Positions 23,842 to 35,945 of a DNA stretch of 64,000 nucleotides are shown one piece after another (position 1 is the first letter of the stretch; each line of letters opens with the position of its first letter). The DNA lies in contig JAPNXP010000002.1 in assembly GCA_028753945.1 (NCBI GenBank), positions 5,394,001-5,458,000 on the forward strand, read 5' to 3'. The notes below the pieces were generated by a model. That model saw nothing but the letters and a program-made list of their open reading frames with translations, did no database searches and was not told the origin of the DNA. This DNA comes from Hexactinellida sp. DTS-2022 (Eukaryota; Porifera; Hexactinellida). The position numbers and the translations under genes were made by a program.

Positions 23842-24754
23842 CATCACTTTGGTCTCTATCGTATGATGGCTGGTGCACACTATCATATAACTTATTGCCA
23901 GATTCTCGAAACAGATCATCGGTTGAAACTAGCAAGTATATTGAAATTATTTACAAATACACCGGATGCTGGTAAACTTCATTGAAAGATTTTCTAAAAT
24001 CATTTTCTTCTTCTGTCGAAGAGCATTCAGAGGCCAGCTTTAATCTAACTGATTACATAGAAGATCTGAACGATTTTGGAACATTCACTTTGATGTAACT
24101 ACTTTGCAAAATTAGCTTTTGTTGCTGGTTACTCAGTCTATTCTTATTTGAGACACTCGAAGTGTGACTCATGTCTTAAAATATTATCTGAAGCTAAAAT
24201 TCTTGAAATCGAAGAGGATGTGGACAGTAAGTACACATTAATATCATTGCTTGACCGAGGCTCTCTTATATGGCCCTCTGATCGCGTCCTAGAGTCTACT
24301 ATCTATCTCTGGAAATTTCTTGTTAGAATTGAACAACAACAGTTCTTAATGGAAAAATTGATATCTGGACCTTCTCGTAAGATCCTCGTTCAACTAGCTC
24401 TACAGTTAATCGACGAAAATGAAAGTGAGGCATGGAGAGAGAGATGACTAGAACGTGATACATTGGGCTGGGATGTGTTGCGAAAGTTCATTACTTCAAT
24501 CACTAATTGCATATTATCTAACAGAGTCAAAAACATGAACGCTTTAATTAGATCGAAAGGAGAAGAAAAGCGAAAATTAAAGAAATTAAGATTAGATTAA
24601 CTTGTATTTATTAGTTATTTACTGTGCATAAATGTATCATACATTGCTGTAGGTAGTGTACAGCGTACACATGCCATTTTCACATAGTTTTCTCTACCTA
24701 AAATAATAACTGTTCTCGTTACTAAATTGATTGATCTTATAACTCTGAGTGATT

Positions 24755-25637
24755 TTAAGGTTCAGGTATACTCTAGAGCACTTCTACCAAAACTATTTAC
24801 CCGAATTAATTAAATTTTTTACAGCGGATTTACTTCATCTTCTAACCAGCAAAAATGCAATAATATTCGATCTAGGTAACTCAGTTAAAAAATTTTATTC
24901 TATAAAATCGTAATTTGCGGAACGGATAGGTTTTTTCCTGCTAATGATTAGGAGTAGATTGTTGTTGCTTTGTATTAAGAAACTCCTAAACTATCATATG
25001 AGTGCAAGAATTCTTTTAATCACTTATGAGTCAAATTTTTCATCAATAAATGTGGACATCACTTATTTCATCATCAATATATTAAATAAAAATAAAAATA
25101 AAAGTTAAAAATGAAATCGTTGCACTCATATGATAGAACTAATTGAGATCTGTCCAAAACCGTTGAGATTTTGTTTCTAGGTGGTATATGAGTCATAATA
25201 TGACTTCCGCAATGGCAATAATTGTGTTTGGAGATAGCGAGGTATGAAAAAAAGTGTCCCCTATGGCAGTGGCTTAGGTAGAGGACACTAAAAAGTCTGT
25301 ATCATTGAGAGTTTTCAATATTCTTCCAATATATTTGAAATTAAGATGCGATATATGCTGTTCTATCCAAATATAAGATAAAACCTATATGTGGCAATGT
25401 CCCGAAATTATCAAGTTTCCATGGTATACTGCAACCGGCAACCAACACCAGAACCCCAATATTTCTTTCAAAACTCGAAGTGAGTCAAACTGGAGAAATA
25501 ATTGGAATTTTTCTTTGAAATTTCGTCAAAGTCCACATGGGTATCCACACAATCCGAAAATGCAATAAAAACGAGATTTACCATGGTATGGGGTTTATCG
25601 AAATTTTGGGATTTTGTAGAGTATACCTGAACCTTAA
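24755..25637. mobile_element. TTAA MITE family A, long subtype A2 (883 bp)
   Basis: TTAA at both ends with GGTTCAGGTATACTCTA termini. The interior differs from the 708-bp subtype. It matches the truncated copies at 18,942-19,475 and 58,175-58,420. Confidence 0.85.
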
Positions 25638-26001
25638 TGACATATCATTGCTAAGTAAGATCAATAGGAATTATTGGAATAAAAATACATACTGCCCTTC
25701 TGATGCATCCATAGTCCAAAATTTCATTATTGTACCCAGGCCTTATATTACGTAGGTCACGCTTTATGGCTCATCAATATCAGCAAAAAATTATGGTCTC
25801 AGCTTATCCATTGTTTTACTATAGAACACTTATACATAGTATATAATGAAACAACCATTGAAATTTCCATTTGACAAATACTTTTTTTGATTTCAGATTT
25901 TTTAGATTTCGCTAATGTTAAATTCCTATACCCTACAGGGTTTGCGCCAACATTCCCACAAAGGTGTATATACAAGATTTCAAGTTGAATGTTATTCTAT
26001 C
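25638..26001. other. No recognised feature
   Basis: AT-rich gap. A TTAAATTCCTATACC motif at about 25,919 echoes the dispersed repeat at 11.4 and 39.4 kb. Confidence 0.4.
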
Positions 26002-26211
26002 GTATAGTTCATGAATAGATCTGTAATTTGTAAGGTTGTATAAGCTCTATGAAATTTAGAAGTATTTTTTTTTTGTTTAAAAAAGTAATCAGACAAAAAA
26101 CCCCTCTATTCTTGGATTTTAATGGAATTTCGTCACGAATAGGTCATAAAATGTGAACAATGCATCGAAAAGCTTATACAACCCGACAAATCACAGATCT
26201 ACTCATTAACT
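26002..26211. mobile_element. Long-TIR MITE family E, copy 2
   Basis: Same inverted ends as at 12,862-13,076 (TAGATCTGTGATTTG type) and the same internal GACCTATTYGTGACG-like motif. The sequence immediately to its right (26,207-26,292) matches, in reverse, 31,870-31,955, revealing another dispersed repeat. Confidence 0.75.
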
Positions 26212-27020
26212 GAATAATGCCGAAAGCTTTTTCATAAATTTCAAATTCACTACAATTCTTTTGAATAAAAAGAATGAACTTTTATAATTGGTGATTTGGT
26301 CCCCATTAGGAGAACCAATTAAATCACAAAATATGTTAGCCAATTAAATTCGAGGGTTTGTAAGTATGGATTAGCAGATTTCATCAATTAGTATAAATAG
26401 ATTGTGCATAATAGAAATATTTTTTGAGGCTGCAATTGGATTGATTTAAAATAAATTCATTTAACCTATCAATCATTTGTCTATTCTATTGCCTGTTTTC
26501 TTTTAGTATTATTTTGATTCGAGCTTTCTATCGTGCAATTGAAATTTATTGAGCTATTAAAACTCATTATTAATGTGATTGCTTTGGGGAGGGAAAGGCC
26601 GCAAAGCGCCCGTTAATTGTATCGCGTAGAGCCTAACACGAACGAACAAAAGTCGCTTCGTGAGAGAGTGATCCGTCGCGAAGCGCCCGAGACCGAAGGG
26701 CTCGTATATTAAAAGCGGAATTGTTGTCTGTGTGTTTGTGTGGATGTTTGTCCGTAATTGATTGGAAAGACTCGAGTCACAGAAAGCTGAAAATTGGCAT
26801 GCAGAGGTAATTTTGTACTGCGACAACGATCTATTGGTTTTTGAAACAAAATAACGGGATTATAACGTCACAGTTGGGAAAAACAGATATTTTGTACTAG
26901 CTTCCCAATAATGCTCCGATCTGTAGAGAATTCAAATCATTAGACGTACACTAAATTTCTACACATGATAGCCGTTCACGAATTCCCATTTTTCTTCTGA
27001 TTGTGACACAGTTAAGAGGG
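26212..27020. other. Dispersed repeat pieces and a GC-richer patch
   Basis: At 26,212-26,292 there is a segment shared in reverse with 31,870-31,955 (GCCGAAAGCTTTTTCAT). At 26,575-26,760 a GC-richer patch contains CGCGAAGCGCCCGAGACCGA and then GTGTGTTTGTGTGGATGTTT, a style seen in repeat termini. I cannot assign a class. Confidence 0.4.
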
Positions 27021-27163
27021 TGTTGCAATTGATCAACTCTGAGGGTTTGCAATTGATCAACTACGGTAGGTTTGCAATTGATCAACTAAGGTTTGCAATT
27101 GATCAACTAAGGTTTGCATTTGATCAACTAAGGTTTGCGATTGATCAACTTTAATTGATCAAT
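27021..27163. repeat. Minisatellite, ~20-25 bp unit, about 7 copies
   Basis: The unit AGGTTTGCAATTGATCAACT is repeated with small length changes. Each unit holds the palindrome TTGATCAA. The units are contiguous, without unique spacers. Confidence 0.9.
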
Positions 27164-27497
27164 AGAACAAAAAAGTGCATTGGTTAACTAAGGTTTCCTT
27201 TAGTTCATAAATGTGACGAGTGTGAAGTTGGCTTAGTATTCGACCAGGGTCACTTCAGTCACATATTTGACTCACTTTTAGTGATCAGATTTGAATAAAT
27301 TTACTATCATTGGAGAGAGGAGATACGGAGGTTTACTGTAATATGATTAATTATAAAAAAAAATAGTTTTCAGTTAGTTATTTTTATCATACAATTCAGG
27401 GTTGGTATTTCATAAAAAATCACTATCTCAAAATTTGTTTACAATTCTGAAAAATTGTAATCATCCTTTGGAGAAATGGAGGTTTATGTGATTTAAG
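27164..27497. other. No recognised feature
   Basis: AT-rich. No gene or repeat recognised. Confidence 0.45.
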
Positions 27498-28234
27498 GCT
27501 TCCCGTCCCCAAGGAATTGGCTACTTGACCCCTGAAAAAAAATTCTATTTAATATTGATTAATCGTATTTAACATATAAGCTATATTTTTGTAACAGAGA
27601 GCTTGTCTCTAGCTATCCTACTTTTCTTATTTCAGCAGTTATTGTGTAATTGGAACCAAAATGCTTCAATGAGAAAACAATATTAAACTTCAAATCTGGA
27701 GATTTGTATAGATCAATACACTATACTTTGAAATGCGTTGATTTGAAGTTGATTTGAGCCTATACTAACTTAGTACATACTATTGCACATTACGTGACAG
27801 ACTCACTTTATTGAATTCATGTTTTCTTTCAATACTACGGGAGTGACTATTTGGAATTTTTTCAATATCATGACATTTCGAAATTACTCAAGCATTCCTA
27901 TTGGTTTCAAAGTTTATATCGTAATCGACGTCTGTCACGTAATGTAAACTAATATGGACTAAGTTAGTATAGGCTCAAATCGACTTCAAATCAACGCATT
28001 TCAAAGTATAGTGTATTGATCTATACAAATCTCCAGATTTGAAGTTCAATATTGTTTTCTCATTGAAGCATTTTGGTTCCAATTACACAATACTGCTGAA
28101 ATAAGAAAAGTAGGATAGCTAGAGACAAGCTCTCTGTTACAAAAATATAGCTTATATGTTAAATAAGATTAATCAATATTAAATAGAAATTTTTTGTCAG
28201 GGGTCCAGTAGCCAATTCCTTGGGGACGGGAAGC
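27498..28234. mobile_element. Foldback element: two ~305-bp inverted arms
   Basis: The left arm (27,498-27,804) starts GCTTCCCGTCCCCAAGGAAT. The right arm (27,930-28,234) is its near-perfect reverse complement, with a few substitutions and small indels. The loop is about 125 bp. Arms this long relative to the whole are typical of foldback or solo-TIR MITEs. There is no coding content. I could not establish a clear TSD. A hAT C-terminal fragment begins just to the right. Confidence 0.9.
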
Positions 28235-28244
28235 ATATATTAAG

Positions 28245-29075
28245 TGAGATGAATAAGGATTTAATGATGACTTTTCTCATCCGCTTATGGCAGGGATTTT
28301 AAGTTGTTTGCCAGCTAGCAAAGATTTATTAAAATACGAGTCACTTAAATTTCTTGCAGAATCTTATTGTATCAATACTTGTTCTTTGTTATCAGAAATA
28401 GAAGTATGCATGAACATAATTAATGCAACTCCCCAAAAACCTGATTCAATCTTGAGTATTATGAAAATTCTACAGCCACCTACGGGTTTTCCTAGTTTAC
28501 TTCGAATCTTCCAACTTGTTCTGACGCTACCAATTGCCAACGTAAGCTCTGAACGTTCATTTTCATCTCTACGCAATCTCCGGTCTTTCCTTCGGAGTTC
28601 AACTAGCGAGGAGAGACTTTCTGGTTTGGCTCTACTGAACATATAAAATATATTGTCACGAGAAATTGATTTGGACAAGGTGGTCGACATTTTTTCATCT
28701 ATCCCGATATTACGTCAAGCGCAAACAACATTTCTATCTGAGGGCAATTAACGTAAAATTATATTATAGCTCTCCACTAAACTGCTGGGATTACAATATA
28801 TGTATAGGTAGATATAGTGTATTAGTGATAATATCATATAGTTTATTAGTTAGGGTGTTTTACTTTAGACATCAAATCTGCCCTAGATTTAGTTCAAGAT
28901 TAACATAATAAATTAAAAACAAATTAGAGTATTTTGTTCCAAATTTACAAAGTATAAATATAATCCCATTGTGGCAAATCATTATTCAGGTTGTAGCTCT
29001 GAATGTTTCTTCCGAAGAAGAATAAGCTCCAAGGGCTAAAGCCCCATCACAAAGTTAAGGCTGGCCTCGCCCCTG
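28245..29075 (+). pseudogene. hAT transposase C-terminal fragment plus right terminus
   Basis: An open stretch at 28,287-28,646 encodes the hAT dimerisation domain, with LPIANVSSERSFSSLRNLRS, RSSTSEERLSGLALLNI and a preceding Leu-rich segment. About 430 bp downstream the sequence GGCTGGCCTCGCCCCTG ending at 29,075 matches a hAT right terminus (CAGGGGCGAGGCCAGCC on the minus strand). N-terminal and core parts are absent, possibly lost when the foldback element or a rearrangement arose. It probably belongs to the zf-TTF/DUF4371 lineage found nearby. Confidence 0.75.
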
Positions 29076-29167
29076 AACCTCAATCTACTATATTGGGGTT
29101 TCTGCGATCAACCCCGTGTCGTCACTTTTTGTAAATACAATATACTGAGAACGAACGTTTCAAAGTA

Positions 29168-29858
29168 TTAACTGTAGACTGCCTAACTGATACACGTTGC
29201 AACAGCGGGAAAACACGGTTAATCAAATAATTCAATTTAAAGAAAATTCAGATTTAGAAATGGTTTTGTACTCTCTATCGATTTCATTCAAAAAAATCAA
29301 AATTTTCAGAAATTGTTATGATGACGTGGCATAAAAGTGAACGCTCCACTTGCCTGCCACTTGCATTTGTAAATTCTAAACGTTATAATTTCATCGTAGA
29401 AATACCCGAAATAAGATATTAGACTATATCATATCTATTTAGTATATTTGGTTTGGCTAATACAGAGTTCTGATAGATATAACTCAAATATTTGTATTTT
29501 TTCGTATTCCATGGTTCATCGAAAACAAATTTGTCTATCTTTTAAAAATGATGTAACTATCGTTTAGTGAACCGGATTTATCAATTTTTGAGATCTGAAA
29601 ACTAATAAGATAGTCGTCATTGTTCAAGTTTAGAAACAAAGGATCACTTACATGTCAATGACGTTATATCGATTTAAAGAGAAAGTATGTGTCATCACTT
29701 TTTGTCGAAATCCTCAAGTAATTTTTTTCAAATATTCTAGAATATTGATATATTATTGTGCTCTTGTTGGATTTCAAATTAATAGGTTCTAATATTTAAT
29801 TCAAAGAACCACAGGGTATGCTATTTTTCTGTAAATCACTCCGGCAGTCTACGGTTAA
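29168..29858. mobile_element. TTAA-flanked element family X, copy 2
   Basis: TTAA at both ends with termini CTGTAGACTGCCTAACTG (left) and CCGTAGACTGCCGGAG (right, minus strand). The interior matches the X copy at 20,167-21,562 once that copy's nested MITE is removed. Non-coding. Confidence 0.8.
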
Positions 29859-30729
29859 CAAATTAGTTATTTCCGTATGGATAGTGATATTATCTTTATC
29901 AGTTATCGGATAGGCGTCAAAATGGATAATTGATATGACTAGCAAGTTAGAGCTGAGCTCTAGCTTCATTTTATATTTCAAGATTAACCACTATTTGAAC
30001 TTCTTTGAAATGACTATAAATAACTTATTAAAGATATAGATTCCAAAATATTCTAATTTAAATTCAATTTGGCAAATAATCATTTAGTGGCATAAGTGGC
30101 ACAAATAGAAATGTGGCTGTATCACAGTAGAAAATTTTCGGATTGATCTTTAAAAATGATTTAAGGTAATAAGTTATAATGGATGTTTGGATTTAGAATG
30201 TAGTTTATATATCCTAAATTTAAATAAATATGCACGTGTTAAATACTAGAATGATTTCTAGACCAACCATCTGCATCTAGATATCTGTATGTATATGCAA
30301 TTAAAAATGAATTGGGCAAACGTATAAATTTTGGAAATTAGAATGGAATTCGGAAATCCATATGGAATTGCAAGTTCTTCTGGATTAGGAAATCCGTATG
30401 GATTTGGAATCCATTAAGATTTTTTTAGAATTTAAAAATCATCAATGGAGTTTCCAATTGTATTACGTATTTACGGATTTTAAATCCATTATTTACGGAT
30501 ATGGAACGGATTTGGAATTTTTATTCGAGATGATATGGATTAGGGAGCGGATATGGATACGGGTCCCGATCCAATCAGACCCTCTGGTCATGGCAGAGTC
30601 CTCCAATAAACGAAGGAGGAGGTCCACAATCTCTAGGTCTTGGTACTCTACCGGTAACAAAGTGAATTTTCTGCCTCTCGCGCGACTGTTTGGTATTGAA
30701 CAGCATAATATGTAACAATTAGCTCTTAG
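29859..30729. repeat. Dispersed repeat and GGAATCC-like low-complexity region
   Basis: The first part (29,990-30,155) matches 17,255-17,445. From 30,295 to 30,560 the sequence is built from short near-repeats such as GGAAATCCATATGG and GGATTTGGAAT. No supported gene. Confidence 0.5.
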
Positions 30730-31400
30730 GTCACATGTTGTGTTGCTGTTTGATGAAGGCGCGTCCCGTGGGCACGTCCGATACGAGGCAAAACTGGAAG
30801 GTCAAGTTGTAGTTCTTCAACTGTCAGCTGTTTTACGAGTGGTACAGGTCGGTGGCTTTCTCGACATTATTCGATCCATCCGCCGTCAATATGAGAGCCA
30901 GTGTGTTAACTCACCTCTGATATCTCCAGTTGTCGACTTTGGCCCTTGGCACATCACATGTACACGTTGTACAATCTGCAAGAACTTTTGAACTACACGC
31001 AGACAGAAATAGCTTTGAAAGGTCACCAAAGATTGTAGAAATGAATCAGCTTCTCCTCTGTTCTTGACGGGCTCAGATCTATCCTCCTTATAATCGGCTA
31101 AGAAATCGATAATTGTATAATAGTGACTCAGAATAGCATCTATCGCGGGCAGGCGCATCATCTAGCGAGTGGGACAAAGGGCCGTATCGAGTGGTTGTCG
31201 TGAGTGAAGTTGGAAGCTTCATTCTCTTGCTTAGAAACTTCAAGAATTTCCTTGAATCTCCCTATTTTTTGGGAGAGTTCCTGATAAACGTCAAAACACC
31301 ATTCATACGCTCAAGAGCAATCGCGACTTCAGGAAGTGCACTAAGGGAATCTTGAAACATCAAGTTTAAATACTCGATCGATTTCGATCATAAAAAAGAT
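30730..31400 (-). pseudogene. hAT (zf-TTF/DUF4371-type) transposase fragment
   Basis: On the minus strand, reading from about 31,310, one sees LSQKIGRFKEILEVSKQ, RPFVPLAR, MMRLPAIDAILSHYYTIIDF, then a block with SFLQSLVTFQSYFCLRVVQK and VHVMCQGPKSTTGDIRG. This parallels, segment for segment, the plus-strand hAT near 34,270-34,620 (CPTRWVMKLASVDTFMQHY; FDTYFGMRIFQKLL; IQCQGRSVTVGDVRS). It is therefore an independent copy of the same lineage. It lacks the N-terminus and the dimerisation end and contains stops. Confidence 0.7.
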
Positions 31401-32964
31401 TTTTTTGAAATTTCAAGATGATGACATAGCATAAAAGTGTCATCCGCCACTTGAATGCCACCTCAATTAGAAATATTAAAATGCAAACTTTGGCTGTGCA
31501 AAACATGTTAGTTATGGAATTCAATGTATAAACCCTTTTTTGAATGTTTTACTCGTATATTTATAGTGTTGTGGGACCTAACGGAATTTGCTAACATTTT
31601 TTCGTCATCCATGGTTCGAAAATACAAACTAGATGTTTTAATATTTGATGTAGATTTAGTAGTTTGCGTCCGAATCGTTTGAAATATGTTATCCAAAATG
31701 GAATATTATGGCTCCACATGATGTAGTTTTCAAAGTAAGACTAACTTCCTTTATTCTCAGGATATTTCTTTTCAAAGAAAAATTGTTTGTCACCATTTTT
31801 TGGACAAAATATTGAACAAAATTTTGCAAAAAATTTTGAATGTTGACAAAATATGATTGTCTTGATGAGTTTTTAATATAAAAGTTCATTCTTTTGATTC
31901 AAAAGAATTGTATTGAATTAGAAATTCATGAAAAAGCTTTCGGCAGTATTCAGTTAAATACCCGAATTTTCCAAAATACTACTTGGTGGTAGCGTTAATT
32001 GTAAAGCCTGAACTCGGGTTGTGAATCTTCATCAAAGATGTAGTCTTTGTCAATGGTCAAAAGATCAATGCAAACATGACATGGCTGAGTTTTTAAAATA
32101 AATTCATGTACTGCATAACAACAATAAAAGCTAATGACTGAAGAGTCTGCAAACTACATTCAATGGATCATAGGCGTAGAGTATGACGGGGCGGCTGGGG
32201 CACGCCCCGTCAGCCCGTATGCATGACGGGGCGTAGGCCTCTTCTCCCCGTCAGCTTTCAGTTAAAGATTCCGGGGAATATATATGTACAGAGTAGGAAA
32301 TCACAACTATTTCAATTGAGAATAACTATACTTTCCGAATATTTTAACAATAATTTACTGTACGAGTATACCAATTGTGGAATCCCGCTTAAATACCACC
32401 TCAGAATAACGATCATCTCGATTTTTCCACTACTTTATATATTCTCGTCAACCACCTATTAAAATCAGTATAATTGATTTTGGAATTACGACCATAGGCG
32501 CCGAAAGGGGGGGGGGGGGGGGGTCAGGGAGGGTGTCACCCCCCCTGGCCGAGGAGAATTCAGGGGTAAAAAATGGAAATAACGAGTTTGTATAAATATC
32601 AGTTGATGATGTATATATCTTTACAATTATGCCCATTAAACATTGATTTTATCCCCATAAGCATTGTTTTTTGAACTTTCACATTAGAATATTACGTCAC
32701 ACTCCCCCTAGCGTTTGAGAGTTTCGGCGCCCATGAATAGGACCACCCCTCTATTCTAAATTTTGGCCATTGTTTTATGAACTAAAAATTATTTTCAAAC
32801 ACAGAATCTCGACCAAATTTCTAATAACAATCTATTCTTCAAAGATTCTAAATCTTGATCAATAGAAAACAATGCTAATTTGACAAATCAATAACAATCT
32901 AGATCAAATGGTATTTAATCTAAAAAAAAAGAAATAACGGTAATACTGCATCATCTCATTTCAG
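31401..32964. other. Mostly unassigned; contains one small MITE at 32,493-32,733
   Basis: At 31,870-31,955 there is a segment shared in reverse with 26,207-26,292. At 32,180-32,250 GACGGGGCG-rich sequence is duplicated. At 32,493-32,733 the inverted ends ATAGGCGCCGAAA and ATGGGCGCCGAAA enclose a G-run and C-run, forming a small MITE. Otherwise AT-rich and without genes. Confidence 0.5.
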
Positions 32965-34810
32965 GTCCTCAGCACGACTTTTCAGATCTTCAGAACCGCA
33001 AAACTTCTGAGCAGTATACACTGCTTCCGTCTTTTTCCAACGTAAAGAAGACTAAAACAACGTCAGTTGAGGATGTTGCTCCTCAGAATACCCAGAATAT
33101 ATCGGTGTCCACGACCGATGACGCTGATCCTGCTTGTTCCAGCACTGGTGCCATATCTTTGGAGGTACTTCCAGTGCTACAAAATGTTGATGATTTACCA
33201 CTGGTTTTCCCATTCATTGTCGGTACAGACGGGTATCCGAGGTATTTACAGAAACAGTGGTTTGTTCTATTTCCATGGCTCAAGCTTTGCCACGACGGAA
33301 AAACTTGTTTCTGCTTCGTGTGTTATTGGGCAATAGACAACTAGCGCATTCTACAAGGGCAACGAGGAAATTCTTTTCTAAATTCTAAGTGGGTGAAGAT
33401 GGAGGATGCGTGGCAGAGATTCAAACAAGGGAAAAGTCACTTAAGAGATCATGATGCTGGAATTGATCACACAAATGCTTGGAATGTATACCAAATGGAA
33501 TTGAACAAACAGCATGTAGAGGTCAAACTTGGGATTCGTAACAACAAAGTGATCGAAATAAACATTGCTGGTTTTCGCGTAACTTTTGATAGCATTTTAA
33601 TACTGTCTTGGACAACAAGGTTTAAATTGTGCCCAAAACAGTACACCCACAAAGCTCGAGGATTTTCTTGCCTGACCCTTGTTTGTAGACCACTCTCTTT
33701 ACCACTCATACTCGCAGCACCGTCATATCCTTGACCTCGTTAGTTGCAGAAGGGTAGATGCAGTTCCTCCGGAACACTTTTCAGAATATCGAGTAGCGAT
33801 CCTGCATCAGTTTTTTTCGCATGATAGAAGCCAAAGAATATTTCTGCTGGCTGAAGTTTAGAGTCCACATACCGAAGACATAACTGACTTACTCACTACG
33901 CCGTATATCTTGAGTTTCGTCCATAATGCATGAGAAGAAAAACCTTCCCTCTTTCTTGGCCTTCCCAGTAGTAGATTCCTCACAGATCTTATTGAGAAAA
34001 TAATGCTGCAATTTGGAGCTCATCAGACCCACGATTTGGTTATTCATCTCGGGAGACAAAAATTTATACTTTTCTTCCTTTGAAGAAAAGAACGAATCGC
34101 TATTACTGTTAAATCGAGTGACGAGATGAACAAGATTCACTAGATTACCGATTTCCTTTTCGTCTCGGTGACCACGTAGGGAAATTCCTTGTGTTGCACA
34201 AGTTAAGAAAAATCCTAACAGCGAGATGGAAAATGCCCTTATAAAGATGCAGAGCGTGATAAACTTCATCAAAGGGTCTCCAAAACGCTACGAAATCTTT
34301 AAAGAAATGGTGGAACAGGCTGAACATCAAAACAAGCATGAGTTGCGGCCCCTTTGTCCTACTAGATGGGTCATGAAACTCGCCAGTGTAGACACTTTCA
34401 TGCAACATTATCCCACTGTTCGTGAACAACTTGAATACACCCAAAAACGATCGACAGCTCACATCTGAAAATCGTGCGGATTCCAGAAGCTATCTTCGTG
34501 CTTTGGAGGAATTTGACACTTACTTTGGCATGCGTATCTTCCAAAAGCTTCTTTCCATCACCAATCCAGTTCATATACAGTGTCAGGGCAGGTCAGTGAC
34601 TGTTGGTGACGTGAGATCGTGGGTGACCACTCTAGTTTCCATTTTGTTGAGTCAATTTTCGGATGACCAGATTGCTATCGACTTCTACCAAGAAGTAAAG
34701 CAGGGAGGACATTATCTGATGATTGACCAACCACAGCTTCCACTCATTCCACGCTCTAGTAGGATTCTTCATGAAACCTTGAACGCTGAAGCCAGAAACA
34801 CATTAATAGA
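32965..34810 (+). pseudogene. hAT (zf-TTF/DUF4371-type) transposase with an inverted middle
   Basis: The plus strand starts after a good splice acceptor (CTCATTTCAG|GT at 32,964). It gives LQKQWFVLFPWLKL and CFCFVC (TTF-type zinc finger), then WVKMEDAWQRFKQGKSHLRD. From about 33,550 to 34,225 the coding sense switches to the minus strand: GISLRGHRDEKEIGN, FLSPEMNNQIVGLMSS, CIMDETQDI, GQGYDGAASMSG and YCFGHNLNLVVQDSIK. From about 34,226 it returns to the plus strand: IKMQSVINFIKGSPKRYEIF, CPTRWVMKL, FDTYFGMRIFQKL. The inverted block therefore holds exactly the segment that should lie between the two plus-strand parts. Several stops and frameshifts make it non-functional. Confidence 0.8.
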
Positions 34811-34849
34811 TCAAAACATTCAAGTTTGCTATGTAATTAAATACAAACA

Positions 34850-35945
34850 GATAGGTACAAACTGCTACATTCTTTTATTAAAGGGTAATTGTCGGTAGAA
34901 ATAATCTGTACTTTCAACCCGCAAGACTCGATATCCAAAATACAAGACTTAATTAATGGAAAGGTATTCAGCAGATATAGATGCTCAAGGTATCAAACGA
35001 TAAATACAGGACCATTTTTTGTGTGAACTAGAAACCATGATAGCAAATACAGTGCTTGTGGGGTTGTCAGGGGATAAGTTAGGACCAAATATTTTTCCAC
35101 CCTAATATGAGATATCATACTTAACGTGGATCTCATCCATCTAAATAATTACCTTCTTCTCTTGAGAACTAAAAGAAGAAGTTACCTGGCTAAGGTAAGT
35201 ACAAGTAAGTTTTCCAGCCCAAAAGAAGAGTACAACTTTTCTATTGTGTGAACATGTGGAAAAGAAATGCATTCTGAACTTTGGAGAAATTTGTAACTAG
35301 CAGGAGAAACCAGATGCGTTTCTATGGCCAGAATTCGTGTAATAACATTATATCTCCTTCTCTTCTTGTAAATACCCACATTCTCTAGTTGGCCAAGAAT
35401 AAATTGTAATCTTGGAAAATCGGAACAATTGGATTATGTTTCATCACTATCTAATAGATTACATATGTACTCCTAACCAGTCAGTTGGGATTGTTATCAT
35501 AGCTAACTTATCTCGTCAACACAAAACTTCTCCATTTCTGTGTTCTCTGATCTCAAGCTGAGATTAGTTGCTTGGTTCAATAAATCTTCCTCTTTGGAGT
35601 CGTAAGAGAACCGAGTTGGTTTGATTCTAATTGAAGGGGTAGAGGAATAATAAGACGGACAACCTGGAAGGAGATAGTGGACAGAGCAAAGGATTTAATT
35701 TGGGTCTTCCTCACGGGACCTCATAGGATGTGCCATCTCTGGGTACCGTGTGAAAATATTGAATATCTTCCTTCAAAAATGATTAGCACACACATACACC
35801 ATTTTGAGGTCAGAAATATCCTCACGATGGAGAGCAGGTATCCAGGCATGCCGTAACTCAGGTGGACCATCTGGACGTTTAAAAACTGGGACGCGCTTTC
35901 TGGGATATAATTACCAAGAACCAGGGGCAGAACAGTTCGGTATTG
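34850..35945 (-). pseudogene. P-element-like/THAP transposase, copy 3 (minus strand)
   Basis: From about 35,943 the minus strand reads PNCSAPGS, VPVFKRPDGPPELRHAW, VYVCANHF (THAP finger) and LPGCPSYYSSTPS. Then at 35,379-35,182 comes RRRYNVITRILAIETHLVSPA, equivalent to GRRYNILTQVFGLKIHGISPA in the 42-45 kb element. Further on are MDEIHVKYDISY, FAIMVSSSHKKWSCIYRLIP and TDNYPL. The order matches a P transposase from N-terminus to the second catalytic aspartate. The rest is missing at the junction with the hAT relic near 34,850. Several stops are present. Confidence 0.75.

Larger units (their letters stand above)
19737..24600 (+). pseudogene. P-element-like (THAP9-type) transposase, copy 1, broken and multiply invaded
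   Basis: An N-terminal THAP zinc finger is visible: CSVPNC, DKWRRAICR, VCFKHFREED and the closing AIPCILP motif. One frameshift lies near 19,800, before LPKSQVIADKWRR. After two nested insertions the gene resumes near 21,563 (KDLIEKLP). The catalytic region has MDEIHVKSELTYKAGKVIG (first acidic residue), VLCTDNYPLN (second), SLFLMFDFVHILKSIRNN and, across a hAT MITE insertion, DPLEHHFGLYR, which carries the D-x2-E of P transposases. The C-terminal part (DRGSLIWPSD, GPSRKILVQL) ends near 24,600. Protein similarity to the copy at 42-45 kb is clear but moderate, so these are separate families. Unlike that copy, the THAP domain here has no intron before VCFKHF. Confidence 0.85.

Noticed and set aside
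27021-27163. CRISPR array
   Set aside because: Units are contiguous without unique spacers, vary in length, and the genome is eukaryotic. It is a minisatellite.
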